DNA of 64,000 nt, from NCBI GenBank assembly GCA_964501335.1, contig CAZCTC010000017.1:1-64000 (forward strand), read 5' to 3'. Source of the stretch: CAZCTC01 sp964501335. Lineage in GTDB: Bacteria; Chloroflexota; Anaerolineae; B4-G1; SLSP01. The translations under genes and the position numbers were made by a program. A model generated the notes under the pieces. It was not told where the DNA came from, ran no database searches, and saw only the letters and a list, made by a program, of their open reading frames with translations. Positions 54,317 through 61,822 of this stretch are shown here, piece by piece; position 1 is the first letter of the stretch, and each line of letters starts with the position of its first letter.

Positions 54317-55326
54317 AGCACCCGTTGCACAGCCGGCGCAATCACGCGCAGCGAATCCATCAGAGCATTGAAACGAGATGGCTTCAACGATTGAGCCCCA
54401 TCCGACAATGCCACCTCCGGATGCGGATGGACCTCAATGATCAAACCGTCCGCCCCGGCCGCGATCGCCGCCCGGGAAACCGGTTCCACCAGTTCCCATT
54501 TTCCCGTCCCATGGCTCGGATCGACAATCACCGGCAAATGGCTCAACTGTTTAAGCATCGGCACCGCATTGATATCCAGCGTATTCCGGGTATAAGGTTC
54601 AAAAGTGCGAATTCCCCGCTCGCACAAAATCACCTGAGAATTGCCGGAAGAAAGAATGTATTCCGCCGCCATCAACAGCTCTTCCATCGTGGACATCATT
54701 CCCCGCTTCAATAAAATCGGCCGGGAAACTCCGCCTACCGCTCGCAATAGAGAATAATTCTGCATATTGCGCGCCCCGATCTGCAAAATATCGGCATACT
54801 CAACAATCAAATCCACCTGGTCCGGGGCCATAACTTCCGTCACCACCGGCATTCCCGTCGCCTTCCCGGCAGCGGCCAGCAACTTTAACCCGTCTTCCCC
54901 CATCCCCTGAAAGCTATAAGGCGAAGAACGCGGCTTAAAAGCTCCCCCACGCAAAACATGTGCCCCTGCCGCTCTGACGGCCTGAGCCGTCTCCAGCACC
55001 TGCTCCTCACTTTCCACAGTACAGGGTCCGGCCATCACTACCACATTTTTCCCGCCAATCTTAACCCCATTGACCGAAATCACAGTATCGGAAGGATGAA
55101 ATTCCCGACTGGCCATCTTAAACGGCCGCAAGATCGGCACCACCCGTTCCACTCCGGCAAACCGCTCCAGCTGTTCCCGATCCAACGGCCGGCCATTGCC
55201 GATCACACCAATAATGGTACGTTCTTCCCCTTCTGAGAGATGTAACCGGTACCCTTCCTGCTCAACTCGTTGGACGATAGCCGCAACTTCTTCAGCCGCT
55301 GCTCCCAACTTCATAACGATAATCAT
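54313..55326 (-). CDS. aroF: 3-deoxy-7-phosphoheptulonate synthase (DAHP synthase, AroA-I-beta type)
   Basis: First step of the shikimate pathway: condensation of phosphoenolpyruvate and erythrose 4-phosphate. The 337-residue product has an N-terminal ferredoxin-like regulatory domain (1-70: VEQEGYRLHLSEGEERTIIGVIG), as in Thermotoga-type enzymes, and a KDO8P-synthase-like barrel: VVMAGPCTVESEEQVLE, LRGGAFKPRSSPYSFQG, VTEVMAPDQVDLI, DILQIGARNMQNYSLLRA and PVIVDPSHGTGKWELV with metal-binding His/Asp. The N-terminal domain is a likely site of feedback inhibition by aromatic amino acids. It lies between aroH (25-base gap) and tyrA (4-base overlap). Confidence 0.94.
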   Translation of the reverse strand: MIIVMKLGAAAEEVAAIVQRVEQEGYRLHLSEGEERTIIGVIGNGRPLDREQLERFAGVERVVPILRPFKMASREFHPSDTVISVNGVKIGGKNVVVMAGPCTVESEEQVLETAQAVRAAGAHVLRGGAFKPRSSPYSFQGMGEDGLKLLAAAGKATGMPVVTEVMAPDQVDLIVEYADILQIGARNMQNYSLLRAVGGVSRPILLKRGMMSTMEELLMAAEYILSSGNSQVILCERGIRTFEPYTRNTLDINAVPMLKQLSHLPVIVDPSHGTGKWELVEPVSRAAIAAGADGLIIEVHPHPEVALSDGAQSLKPSRFNALMDSLRVIAPAVQRVL

Positions 55327-55351
55327 CTGACAGTCCTTCTTTCTTCAATAA

Positions 55352-55732
55352 TTACTCAGATTTCTGGTTTTCCTCAACCAGATCCGGCCGTAAACTGCGC
55401 GCAGCTCCCAGATAAACATGGTGCACCGCATCAGCCATCATTCCTGTATTCCAATGGATCAAAACTCGAATACAACGAGGCAAACTGCCCGGCACCGCCA
55501 TCTCCTGCAAACATAACAAAGGGACATGATCCCATCCCATCGTCCGCGCGGCCCGTGCCGGATAGACCGCATCCAGATCCGGTGTCACGCTAAAAATCAC
55601 ACTGGCGACATCTCCCGGAACCAGAGCATTAGCGGCAACAATCTCACTCAAAAGCGTAACTGTCGCCGTTAAAATCGCAGTCGCACTGTTCTCTTCTACG
55701 GCTACCGCACCACGAATTCCACGGCAAAACAT
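55352..55732 (-). CDS. aroH: Chorismate mutase, AroH (trimeric) type
   Basis: Converts chorismate to prephenate. The 126-residue length and the start FCRGIRGAVAVEENSATAIL match the monofunctional trimeric AroH family. Visible family residues are the N-terminal RGIRGA arginine, VIFSVTPDLDAVYPARAAR with Phe, Asp and Arg, VPLLCLQEMAVPGSLPRCIRVLIHWNT with the conserved Glu and CIR, and VYLGAARSLRPDL with the late Tyr and Arg. It is the first gene of the operon; the downstream genes supply the start of the pathway and the next enzyme toward tyrosine. The ATG follows AAGGAG. Confidence 0.94.
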   Translation of the reverse strand: MFCRGIRGAVAVEENSATAILTATVTLLSEIVAANALVPGDVASVIFSVTPDLDAVYPARAARTMGWDHVPLLCLQEMAVPGSLPRCIRVLIHWNTGMMADAVHHVYLGAARSLRPDLVEENQKSE

Positions 55733-55845
55733 TATACTCTCCTTTTGAATTCAGATTCCCGCCCTATCTAATGATTAAAATTAAAACCAAAAACCCAACA
55801 AGTCAAGCCGGCGATAAACAGCTTCCTCCCCAATTGTAAAAATCA

Positions 55846-55854
55846 TGTTATAAT
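55846..55854 (+). promoter_or_regulatory. Extended -10 promoter of the DRTGG cassette
   Basis: TGTTATAAT: an extended -10 (TGn plus perfect TATAAT at 55849-55854). No good -35 is seen. The first cassette gene starts 65 bases later. Confidence 0.6.
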
Positions 55855-55919
55855 GGAGCGGTTAGATAGAAAAATCTCCGTTTGTCTTCAGCCCATTATA
55901 AAAATGTCAGGAAGGTATT

Positions 55920-56282
55920 ATGACCATCCAAGAAATTGTTGCCGCAGTCAAAGGGGAGATTCTAATTGCATCTCCCTTTGAAATCGATCTCAAATGTGCT
56001 TTTGCCTCGGATTTGATGAGCGACGTCCTTACCCTGGCTGAACCCCAAATACTCCTGATCACCGGTTTAATCAATCCCCAAGCCATCCGTACCGTTGAAA
56101 TGGCCGATATTCCCGTCGTTCTTTTTGTACGCGGCAAGCGTCCCCCAGCTGAAACGCTCGAACTGGCCCGGCAGGTCGGAGTCGCCGTCCTGCTCTCGCC
56201 CTACACCATGTTCGATACGTGCGGTATACTCTACGATGCCGGCCTGAAAGGGCTGGGACAGGTTCCTGCCCGCTTTCAATAA
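55920..56282 (+). CDS. DRTGG-domain protein 1
   Basis: A 120-residue cytoplasmic protein that is a stand-alone DRTGG domain (PF07085 type). Typical order: MTIQEIVAAVKGEILIA, then CAFASDLMSDVLTLAEPQILLITGLINPQAIRTVEMADIPVVLFVRGKRP, then VAVLLSPYTMFDTCGILYDAGL. These domains are also found between CBS and other domains in phosphotransacetylases and PPases, where a regulatory role is suspected. It is the first of four tightly spaced genes and is related to the third. The ATG follows GGAAGG. The next gene starts nine bases after its stop. Confidence 0.85.
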   Translation: MTIQEIVAAVKGEILIASPFEIDLKCAFASDLMSDVLTLAEPQILLITGLINPQAIRTVEMADIPVVLFVRGKRPPAETLELARQVGVAVLLSPYTMFDTCGILYDAGLKGLGQVPARFQ

Positions 56283-56291
56283 TACACAGGA

Positions 56292-57251
56292 ATGATCAAA
56301 TACCAATCGCTGCTAGGCCGGATGGGAAAATGGTCGCCATTTTCCAAAATCCACGAGTTGATCCGGGAACTAAAGGTAGCAAATGCCATGACTACCAATG
56401 TGGTCACCATTGCGCCTTCAGCCTCCATGGATGACGTCAAAGAACGGATGCGCGAACATCGCATCTCCGGAATGCCCGTCGAGGAAAGCGGCGAATTGGT
56501 AGGACTGATCAGTACCGCCGATTTAATCCGTGCCCTGGAAGAAAATGCCCTGCAACGATCAGTCGGAGATTATATGGCCACGGAACTGCTCCTCGCTCAG
56601 GACGACGAACCTGTTATGGAAGCCTTCCGTCGACTCGATCAAACCGGCGTGGGTCGTCTGCCTGTCGTCAACAACCAGGGAAAACTGGTCGGCATTCTCA
56701 CCCGCGGCGATATCGTCACCGGCCTCCTGCAGGCCCTCCAAAACGCCTACGACGAAATGGAAAAGGTCCAGAGCCAGCCGCGTTACTTCTTTGAAGCCCT
56801 GGTCTCCGATGAAACCAGCCTGCTCCTCCGCTACCGCGTCCATGCCAACGACTTTTCCCGGGGCGGTCAGGCCTCCGCCAAACTCAAACAGGCCTTGCTG
56901 CAAATCGGCGGCTCTCCACAACTCGCCCGCCGCATCGCCATCGCCACCTATGAAGCCGAAATCAATCTGATCATTCACACTACCGAAGGCGGCTATATCA
57001 TCGCCGAAATGCATCCCGACCACATCACGGTGGTCGCCCAGGACAACGGCCCCGGCATCCCCGATGTCGAACTGGCCCGCCAGCCCGGCTATTCCACCGC
57101 CCCTCAATCCGCCCGCGAAATGGGCTTCGGAGCCGGCATGGGACTCACCAACATCGGCCGCTGCGCCGACTCGATGAACATCTGGTCCGTCGTTGGCGTC
57201 GGAACCCGCCTCGAAATGATCTTCAACGTAACCGACGCTCCTTCCAATTAA
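56292..57251 (+). CDS. CBS-pair protein fused to an anti-sigma-type HATPase domain
   Basis: A 319-residue protein. A tandem CBS pair occupies about 28-150 (NAMTTNVVTIAPSASMDDVKERM, GRLPVVNNQGKLVGILTRGDIV), then a GHKL ATPase domain at about 165-315 of the RsbW/serine-protein-kinase class: N-box YEAEINLIIHT, G1 box DNGPGIPDVEL, G2 region GFGAGMGLTNI. There is no histidine-kinase dimerisation or phospho-acceptor helix, so it resembles an anti-sigma or anti-anti-sigma kinase or an ATP-binding switch controlled by adenine nucleotides at the CBS pair. The substrate may be one of the neighbouring DRTGG proteins; that is inference. The ATG at 56292 has only a weak CAGGAA site. Confidence 0.85.
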   Translation: MIKYQSLLGRMGKWSPFSKIHELIRELKVANAMTTNVVTIAPSASMDDVKERMREHRISGMPVEESGELVGLISTADLIRALEENALQRSVGDYMATELLLAQDDEPVMEAFRRLDQTGVGRLPVVNNQGKLVGILTRGDIVTGLLQALQNAYDEMEKVQSQPRYFFEALVSDETSLLLRYRVHANDFSRGGQASAKLKQALLQIGGSPQLARRIAIATYEAEINLIIHTTEGGYIIAEMHPDHITVVAQDNGPGIPDVELARQPGYSTAPQSAREMGFGAGMGLTNIGRCADSMNIWSVVGVGTRLEMIFNVTDAPSN

Positions 57252-57270
57252 CATACTTAAGGAGTCCTCA

Positions 57271-57618
57271 ATGAACGTACGCACTGTCGTTGAAACTCTT
57301 CACCTGCAAGTCGTTGCCGGACAGGACAAATTGGATCAGGAAATCAGCGGAGGGTATGCAGCCGACCTGCTGAGCTGCGTCATGGCCGGCGCTCAAACCG
57401 GCAATCTCTGGGTCACCCTGCAAACCCATCTCAACATCGTCGCCGTGGCCTCCCTGCTGGGACTTTCCGGCATCATCATCGCGGAAGGGGCCGCAATCCC
57501 TCCCGAAACGGCTCAAAAAGCCAACGAACAGGGGATTGTCCTTCTTTCCAGCCCGGCTCCGGTCTTCGAAACAGTCGCCACCCTGGTCGGCCTGGGCATC
57601 AAGGAGCGCGGACTCTGA
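57271..57618 (+). CDS. DRTGG-domain protein 2
   Basis: A 115-residue protein with the same fold outline as the first cassette gene but distant in sequence: MNVRTVVETLHLQVVAGQD, GGYAADLLSCVMAGAQTGNLWVTLQTHLNIVAVASLLGLSGIIIAEG, and GIVLLSSPAPVFETVATLVGLGI. It is probably a paralogous partner to protein 1. The ATG follows AAGGAG 19 bases after the ATPase gene. The PHP gene starts four bases after its stop. Confidence 0.85.
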   Translation: MNVRTVVETLHLQVVAGQDKLDQEISGGYAADLLSCVMAGAQTGNLWVTLQTHLNIVAVASLLGLSGIIIAEGAAIPPETAQKANEQGIVLLSSPAPVFETVATLVGLGIKERGL

Positions 57619-57622
57619 CCTG

Positions 57623-58363
57623 ATGCGCGCCTATCGGGCCGACCTGCATCTGCACACACTGCTTTCGGCCTGCGCCGAAGTCGAAATGATCCCCCCGCTG
57701 ATTGTCGATGAAGCCCTGCAGCGCGGGCTGGACATCCTGGCAATCACCGATCACAATGCTACCGGCAACGCCTGGGCCGTCATGGAAGCCGCCCGCGGCA
57801 CCAATCTAACCATTATTCCTGGAATGGAATTGCTCACCCAGGAAGAAGTCGATCTGGTCTGCCTCTTTCCCTCCCTCGAACAGGCCCGCCTCTGGCAGCA
57901 ACAGGTCGATGCGGCTTTACCCCCCCTCAAAAACGATGCCGAACACTTCGGCCCTCAATTCCTCGTCGACCCCGCAGGAGAATTCCTGGCCGAAGAAGAA
58001 CGTTTGCTCCAAATAGCCACGCGGATCTCTCTCTCAGAAGCCGTGCAAGCCATCCATGCCCTGGATGGCCTGGCCATCCCCGCCCACATTGAACGCTCTC
58101 ATCACGGCCTTTTAGGCGTGCTGGGCCTCTGGCCCGATGACCTGGAAACCGACGCCGCCGAGCTTTCCCCCAACCTGCGCCCCAGTCAGGCCCGTCAACG
58201 TTACCCCTTTCTGCCGCCAATTCCTCTAATCACCAGTTCCGATTCCCATATGCTCGATTCCATCGGCAATGTACTGACCGTCTTTACCATGGAAGCTCCC
58301 ACCCTTACCGAAATGCGCCTGGCCCTCCATCGCATCGGCGGCCGCTCTGTAACTGTTCCCTAA
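57623..58363 (+). CDS. PHP-domain metal-dependent phosphoesterase
   Basis: A 246-residue protein with a PHP domain: YRADLHLHTLLSACAEVEM (HxH), ILAITDHNATGN (DH), IIPGMELLTQEEVDLVCLF (E), LAIPAHIERSHHGLL (H) and ITSSDSHMLDSIG (DxH). All expected metal ligands are present, so it is probably an active phosphatase or phosphodiesterase on a small substrate. An upstream in-frame extension to 57536 overlaps the DRTGG gene and is rejected; the ATG at 57623 starts the conserved region. It is the last gene of the cassette. Confidence 0.88.
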   Translation: MRAYRADLHLHTLLSACAEVEMIPPLIVDEALQRGLDILAITDHNATGNAWAVMEAARGTNLTIIPGMELLTQEEVDLVCLFPSLEQARLWQQQVDAALPPLKNDAEHFGPQFLVDPAGEFLAEEERLLQIATRISLSEAVQAIHALDGLAIPAHIERSHHGLLGVLGLWPDDLETDAAELSPNLRPSQARQRYPFLPPIPLITSSDSHMLDSIGNVLTVFTMEAPTLTEMRLALHRIGGRSVTVP

Positions 58364-58456
58364 CCCACTTCGGGAACTTATCGATTTTCCCCAACGTCAT
58401 GGATGGTGATCTTATTTCTCCACAGGCAATCAAACTGTTGTAATGAGGAACAAAAA

Positions 58457-60016
58457 ATGTCCACACGAGCTACGGTTCAACCTCTGCGCCGCCACTCCGG
58501 CGGCATCGGAATCGGTACGGTACTCTACTATTTGGGACTCTGGGTTCTCTTCCTTTCATTGTCCCTGGCCGCTTTAGGGGCCCTGGGTTTTGCCCTCTGG
58601 GTCTTTCAATTCCGAGCTGATCGCACCTTCACCAATCGCATCTACCCCCATGTTTTCATCCTGGGCGAAGATCTCGGCGGCCTGACGCTCGAAGAGGCCG
58701 CCCTCCGCCTCAACCAGCTACCCTCCCCCGGGAACAACCTCCCGCTGGTCCTGCGTGACGGCGCCAACCAATGGACCTATACCCCCGATCAGGCCGGTCT
58801 CCAGGTAGATCTCAATGCCACCCTCCAGGCCGCCTATGCCGTCGGCCGTAACGATGAATTTCCGGGACAACTCAGCGCCTGGATTCTCTACCACAATATT
58901 CCCCCCTACTACACCACCAATCCAGCCCTGGTCCGCCCGCTGCTGGAGGCACTGGCCCCTCAAATTTCCCAGCCGCCCGTAGATGCCTCCTTCAAATTGG
59001 AAAATGACCATCTGGCGGTCGTTCCGGGCCAGGCCGGACGGATTCTCGATATCGAAGCCACGCTCGCCCGCCTGCAAACCTCCCCAGCCACCGCTCTCGG
59101 CATAGAGGTGCCCTTGCTCTTCAAAATCATCACCCCGGCCGACCCTGACCCCAGTGTCCGGACCCAGGCCGAGGCCTTCTTACAACGCACCATCACGGCT
59201 TCAACCTACGATATCCTCACCGACAAGAGCTGGCAATGGAAGCTCGACCGACCGGTTATTGCCGGCTGGTTGCGCCTGATCCCTCAGGAAAACGGCACCG
59301 TTACCATCACGATTGCCCCGGAAGCCGTCCAAAAAACCCTGCTGGGGCTGGCAGCCCAGACCGGAGAAGGAATGGGATTCCGCATAGAAGAAGCCACCCA
59401 TCAGATCACCACAACCTTTCAGGCCGGAGGCGGTGCGGTCAACCTTTACCTTACCCACCCCGAACGCACCTACACCGTTCAATCCGGTGACAGCATCAGC
59501 TCAATTGCCACTCGCCTGGGAATGCCCTCCGGACTTATCATCCAGGCCAATCCCAACATCAACCCCAACCAACTCCAGGTCAATCAGGTCATTACCATCC
59601 CTTCCCAGGATCTCCTCACACCCTATCTGCCTGTCGCCGGCAAGAAAATTGTGGTAAGCCTCAAAGATCAACGGATGCGAGTCTACGAAAATGGACAGCT
59701 GATCCATGAATGGGTGGTCTCTACCGGACTGGCCACCTCACCCACCCTGCCCGGCCACTTCCAGATCCTGAGCAAAAAAGAGAATGCCTACGCCAGCCAA
59801 TGGGATTTGTGGATGCCGAACTTCATGGCCGTCTACCCGGCCGGAGGCGATGTCTACAACGGGATTCACGAATTGCCCATCCTCTCCAACGGTCAGCGCC
59901 TCTGGAGCGGCAATTTGGGCCATCCCGCCTCTTTCGGTTGCATCATTCTGGGGATTCAGGAATCGAATACACTCTTCCAGTGGGCCGAAATGGGGGTTCC
60001 GGTCATCATCGAATAA
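58457..60016 (+). CDS. L,D-transpeptidase with LysM and peptidoglycan-binding-4 domains
   Basis: A 519-residue, membrane-anchored cell-wall enzyme. A hydrophobic segment at about 22-50 (LYYLGLWVLFLSLSLAALGAL) is followed by a PG_binding_4/VanW-associated domain (about 65-330: FILGEDLGGLTLEEAALRL, LLFKIITPADPDPSV), a LysM module (YTVQSGDSISSIATRLGMP, about 335-380), and a C-terminal YkuD domain (about 395-519: KIVVSLKDQRMRVYENGQLIHEWVVSTG). The last ends with IHELP and HPASFGCIIL, the latter holding the catalytic cysteine. It would form 3-3 cross-links in peptidoglycan or attach proteins. The ATG at 58457 has GAGGA upstream; an ATG at 58403 lacks a site. Confidence 0.9.
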   Translation: MSTRATVQPLRRHSGGIGIGTVLYYLGLWVLFLSLSLAALGALGFALWVFQFRADRTFTNRIYPHVFILGEDLGGLTLEEAALRLNQLPSPGNNLPLVLRDGANQWTYTPDQAGLQVDLNATLQAAYAVGRNDEFPGQLSAWILYHNIPPYYTTNPALVRPLLEALAPQISQPPVDASFKLENDHLAVVPGQAGRILDIEATLARLQTSPATALGIEVPLLFKIITPADPDPSVRTQAEAFLQRTITASTYDILTDKSWQWKLDRPVIAGWLRLIPQENGTVTITIAPEAVQKTLLGLAAQTGEGMGFRIEEATHQITTTFQAGGGAVNLYLTHPERTYTVQSGDSISSIATRLGMPSGLIIQANPNINPNQLQVNQVITIPSQDLLTPYLPVAGKKIVVSLKDQRMRVYENGQLIHEWVVSTGLATSPTLPGHFQILSKKENAYASQWDLWMPNFMAVYPAGGDVYNGIHELPILSNGQRLWSGNLGHPASFGCIILGIQESNTLFQWAEMGVPVIIE

Positions 60017-60052
60017 ATCATCTTCCAGGCAAATCACAGCGGCTAAAAAAAT

Positions 60053-60233
60053 CGACCTGTGCGGTTAGTCTGGGAAAAAGCCCATATTTTCGACGGCTTC
60101 AGAAAGCCGTCGAAAATATGAATAAAAAAATAACTCTCTCTCTATCCAGCGCGTCGCTTTTCACCAAGAAAGTACCTGTTGCGGGGCACAAAAACCGTTT
60201 TTAATCTATGCGAATGAACAACCGCACAAATCG
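60053..60233 (+). repeat. Dispersed palindromic element, copy 16
   Basis: A full copy of 181 bp: left end CGACCTGTGCGGTTA (60053-60067), right end AACCGCACAAATCG (60220-60233). The perfect 16-bp palindrome at 60084-60119 is ATATTTTCGACGGCTT, loop CAGA; the base unlike other copies (GAC) is matched by GTC on the other arm. Confidence 0.88.
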
Positions 60234-60234
60234 A

Positions 60235-60276
60235 AAAAAAATTCGCGCCACTCTTTTAGGGTGGCGCGAATTTTTT
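60235..60276. terminator. Hairpin next to repeat copy 16
   Basis: AAAAAATTCGCGCCAC and complement GTGGCGCGAATTTTTT around a short loop, followed by T-rich sequence on the top strand. Confidence 0.7.
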
Positions 60277-60350
60277 AGCTTATTATAACAGCACGGCCCC
60301 CCGGGAGGGGGATACCGGGGGGCCCAGCCAAGGAAAGGAGGAGAGGTGCG

Positions 60351-60404
60351 ATGTCATCCTCATATTTCGGTCTAATCATAACCGTTTTTTATCCTTCTGG
60401 CTAG
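60351..60404 (+). CDS. Possible 17-residue small protein or leader peptide
   Basis: ATG at 60351 follows a very strong ribosome site (GGAAAGGAGGAGAGG) and opens MSSSYFGLIITVFYPSG before TAG. The product is short and hydrophobic in the middle. A GC-rich inverted repeat (GGCCCCCC with complement, about 60297-60328) lies just upstream. There is no similarity I know of. It may be a real small protein, a leader peptide without a following gene, or chance. In the gene-free 60017-60564 this, copy 16 and the two terminators are all I see. Confidence 0.3.
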   Translation: MSSSYFGLIITVFYPSG

Positions 60405-60509
60405 TGATGAATGACGTATTCAGGGGTGATAGAAATCAGTTAGTGTCACAAACCTTTCAAACCTGGTTTACTCACCGGATTCAAACCAGCGCACGCCCTC
60501 CCTAACAAC

Positions 60510-60540
60510 AAAAAGGCGACGCTTAAAGCGCCGCCTTTTT
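60510..60540. terminator. Terminator of the infC-rpmI-rplT operon
   Basis: AAAAAGGCG and CGCCTTTTT with a GC-rich inner stem and short loop, about 25 bases beyond the rplT stop on the minus strand; it has T-runs on both sides. Confidence 0.82.
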
Positions 60541-60564
60541 ATAATTCCCCAACAATCGGAAAAC

Positions 60565-60912
60565 TTACGCCTGGCGAGCCGTGTCCACGATCCGGGCAAA
60601 CGCCTTGGGATCATTCACGGCCAGATCGGCCAACATCTTGCGATCCAACGCAATATTAGCAACCTTCAGGGTATGCATAAAAGCGCTGTAGGACAGACCA
60701 TTTTCCCGGGCAGCCGCGTTGATGCGGACAATCCACAAGCGATGAATATCACGCTTGCGATTGCGGCGATCCCGATAGGCATACACCATGGCCTTCATCC
60801 AGGCTTCATTGGCGCGCCGGAATAACTTATGCCGTGAAGCGTGATACCCCTTGGTCCGGTTCAGCAGTTTCTGGTGGCGGCGGCGTTCGACGAAACCCCC
60901 TTTAACTCTCAC
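60565..60912 (-). CDS. rplT: Ribosomal protein L20
   Basis: Large-subunit assembly protein that binds 23S rRNA. The 115-residue product reads MRVKGGFVERRRHQKLLNRTKGYHASRHKLFRRANEAW with the conserved basic N-terminal tail, then DRRNRKRDIHRLWIVRINAAARENGLSYS, the L20 signature. It starts with GTG at 60912 behind AGGGGTGA. It is the last gene of infC-rpmI-rplT, with 9 bases separating it from rpmI. In other bacteria L20 represses this operon by binding its mRNA; no clear copy of that site is visible to me. Confidence 0.97.
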   Translation of the reverse strand: MRVKGGFVERRRHQKLLNRTKGYHASRHKLFRRANEAWMKAMVYAYRDRRNRKRDIHRLWIVRINAAARENGLSYSAFMHTLKVANIALDRKMLADLAVNDPKAFARIVDTARQA

Positions 60913-60921
60913 AGTTCACCC

Positions 60922-61140
60922 CTATTCTTTCTCGTGAAGATACGGGGTCAAGCGGGTAACCCGACGGCGAACCCCGGCGCTCGTCACTACGAGCATTTCA
61001 TCGTACATACCGCGCACCTTAGCGGTCTTCTTCCGGCGCAGGTGGCTTTTCCCCTGCTTGGTGCGCATCAACTTGCCCTTCCCACCCTGCGACAGGCGGA
61101 AGCGCTTGGAAGTCGGCTTGTGAGTCTTAATTTTAGGCAC
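60922..61140 (-). CDS. rpmI: Ribosomal protein L35
   Basis: A 72-residue product, slightly longer than the usual 64-66: VPKIKTHKPTSKRFRLSQGGKGKLMRTKQGKSHLRRKKTAKVRG is the conserved L35 core. The C-terminus extends to LTPYLHEKE. The GTG at 61140 is chosen because GGAGG lies five bases upstream and because L35 proteins begin with PKxKTHK; the open frame back to 61176 would add twelve unconserved residues. It is the middle gene of the infC operon, 16 bases after infC. Confidence 0.95.
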   Translation of the reverse strand: MPKIKTHKPTSKRFRLSQGGKGKLMRTKQGKSHLRRKKTAKVRGMYDEMLVVTSAGVRRRVTRLTPYLHEKE

Positions 61141-61156
61141 CCTGTCCTCCAGATAA

Positions 61157-61672
61157 TTACTTTTTCTTCGGTGCAAGCACCATGAGCATGGTGTTTCCGT
61201 CTAATTGTGGAGCTTGTTCCATGACAGCCACATCGGCAAGCTCCTGAGCAATTTCATTTAAATGCTGGAGGGCCACTTCAGGATAGGTAATTTCGCGCCC
61301 ACGGAAGCGCACCCGGACCTTCACCTTATTGCCGTCCTCCAGCCAACCCCGCGCATCCCGGACCTTAAAGCCCAAATGATGCTCATTGGTCTTCGGGCGC
61401 AGGCGGACTTCCTTAACCTCAATCTGTTTTTGGCTCTTCCGTGCCTCGCGCTCTTTCTTGCCCTGTTCGTACAAGAATTTGCCGAAGTCCATAATCCGGG
61501 TAACCGGAGGCACCGCATTCGGCGCCACTTCTACCAGATCCAGGCTGGCCTCCCGGGCATGTTGAATGGCCTGTGGCACAGTCATCACCCCGAGATTTGA
61601 GCCATCCGCTCCAATAACCCGAATTTCTTCGGCACGGATGCCCTCATTGACGCGATACTTTTCCTTAGTTAT
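61157..61672 (-). CDS. infC: Translation initiation factor IF-3, probable AUA start codon
   Basis: Binds the 30S subunit and checks start codons. The product of about 172 residues has an N-domain (YRVNEGIRAEEIRVIGADGSNLGV, ARE SLDLVEVAPNAVPPV), a linker with DFGKFLYEQGKKEREARK, and a C-domain (KEVRLRPKTNEHHLGFK, VKVRVRFRGREITYP). No ATG, GTG or TTG sits at the conserved beginning. The codon in the right place (61672-61670) is ATA, read ITKEKYRVNEG, and the strong site AGGGGGGGAG ends four bases before it. A TTG at 61696 is in frame but lies upstream of that site. A rare start is a known feature of infC and lets IF-3 limit its own synthesis. Confidence 0.93.
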   Translation of the reverse strand: MTKEKYRVNEGIRAEEIRVIGADGSNLGVMTVPQAIQHAREASLDLVEVAPNAVPPVTRIMDFGKFLYEQGKKEREARKSQKQIEVKEVRLRPKTNEHHLGFKVRDARGWLEDGNKVKVRVRFRGREITYPEVALQHLNEIAQELADVAVMEQAPQLDGNTMLMVLAPKKK

Positions 61673-61719
61673 GGCTCCCCCCCTGAAAAAAAGCAAGTTA
61701 ACTGAAACTGAGCGGGGCT

Positions 61720-61748
61720 ATCATAACACGAATGCACTCCTCTGTCAA
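61720..61748 (-). promoter_or_regulatory. Promoter of infC-rpmI-rplT
   Basis: On the minus strand: perfect TTGACA (61748-61743), 17-bp spacer, TATGAT (61725-61720). The leader to the AUA start is about 40 bases. Confidence 0.85.
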
Positions 61749-61773
61749 ATCGCCCCTCTCGGATTCTTTATAC

Positions 61774-61809
61774 ATAATTTCGCGCGCCTTTTCAGGCGCG
61801 CGAAATTAT
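61774..61809. terminator. Terminator between ftsZ and the infC promoter
   Basis: ATAATTTCGCGCGCC and complement around a 6-nt loop, 14 bases beyond the ftsZ stop on the minus strand. It separates the ftsZ and infC transcripts. Confidence 0.8.
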
Positions 61810-61822
61810 AGCTTCCTAAAAA

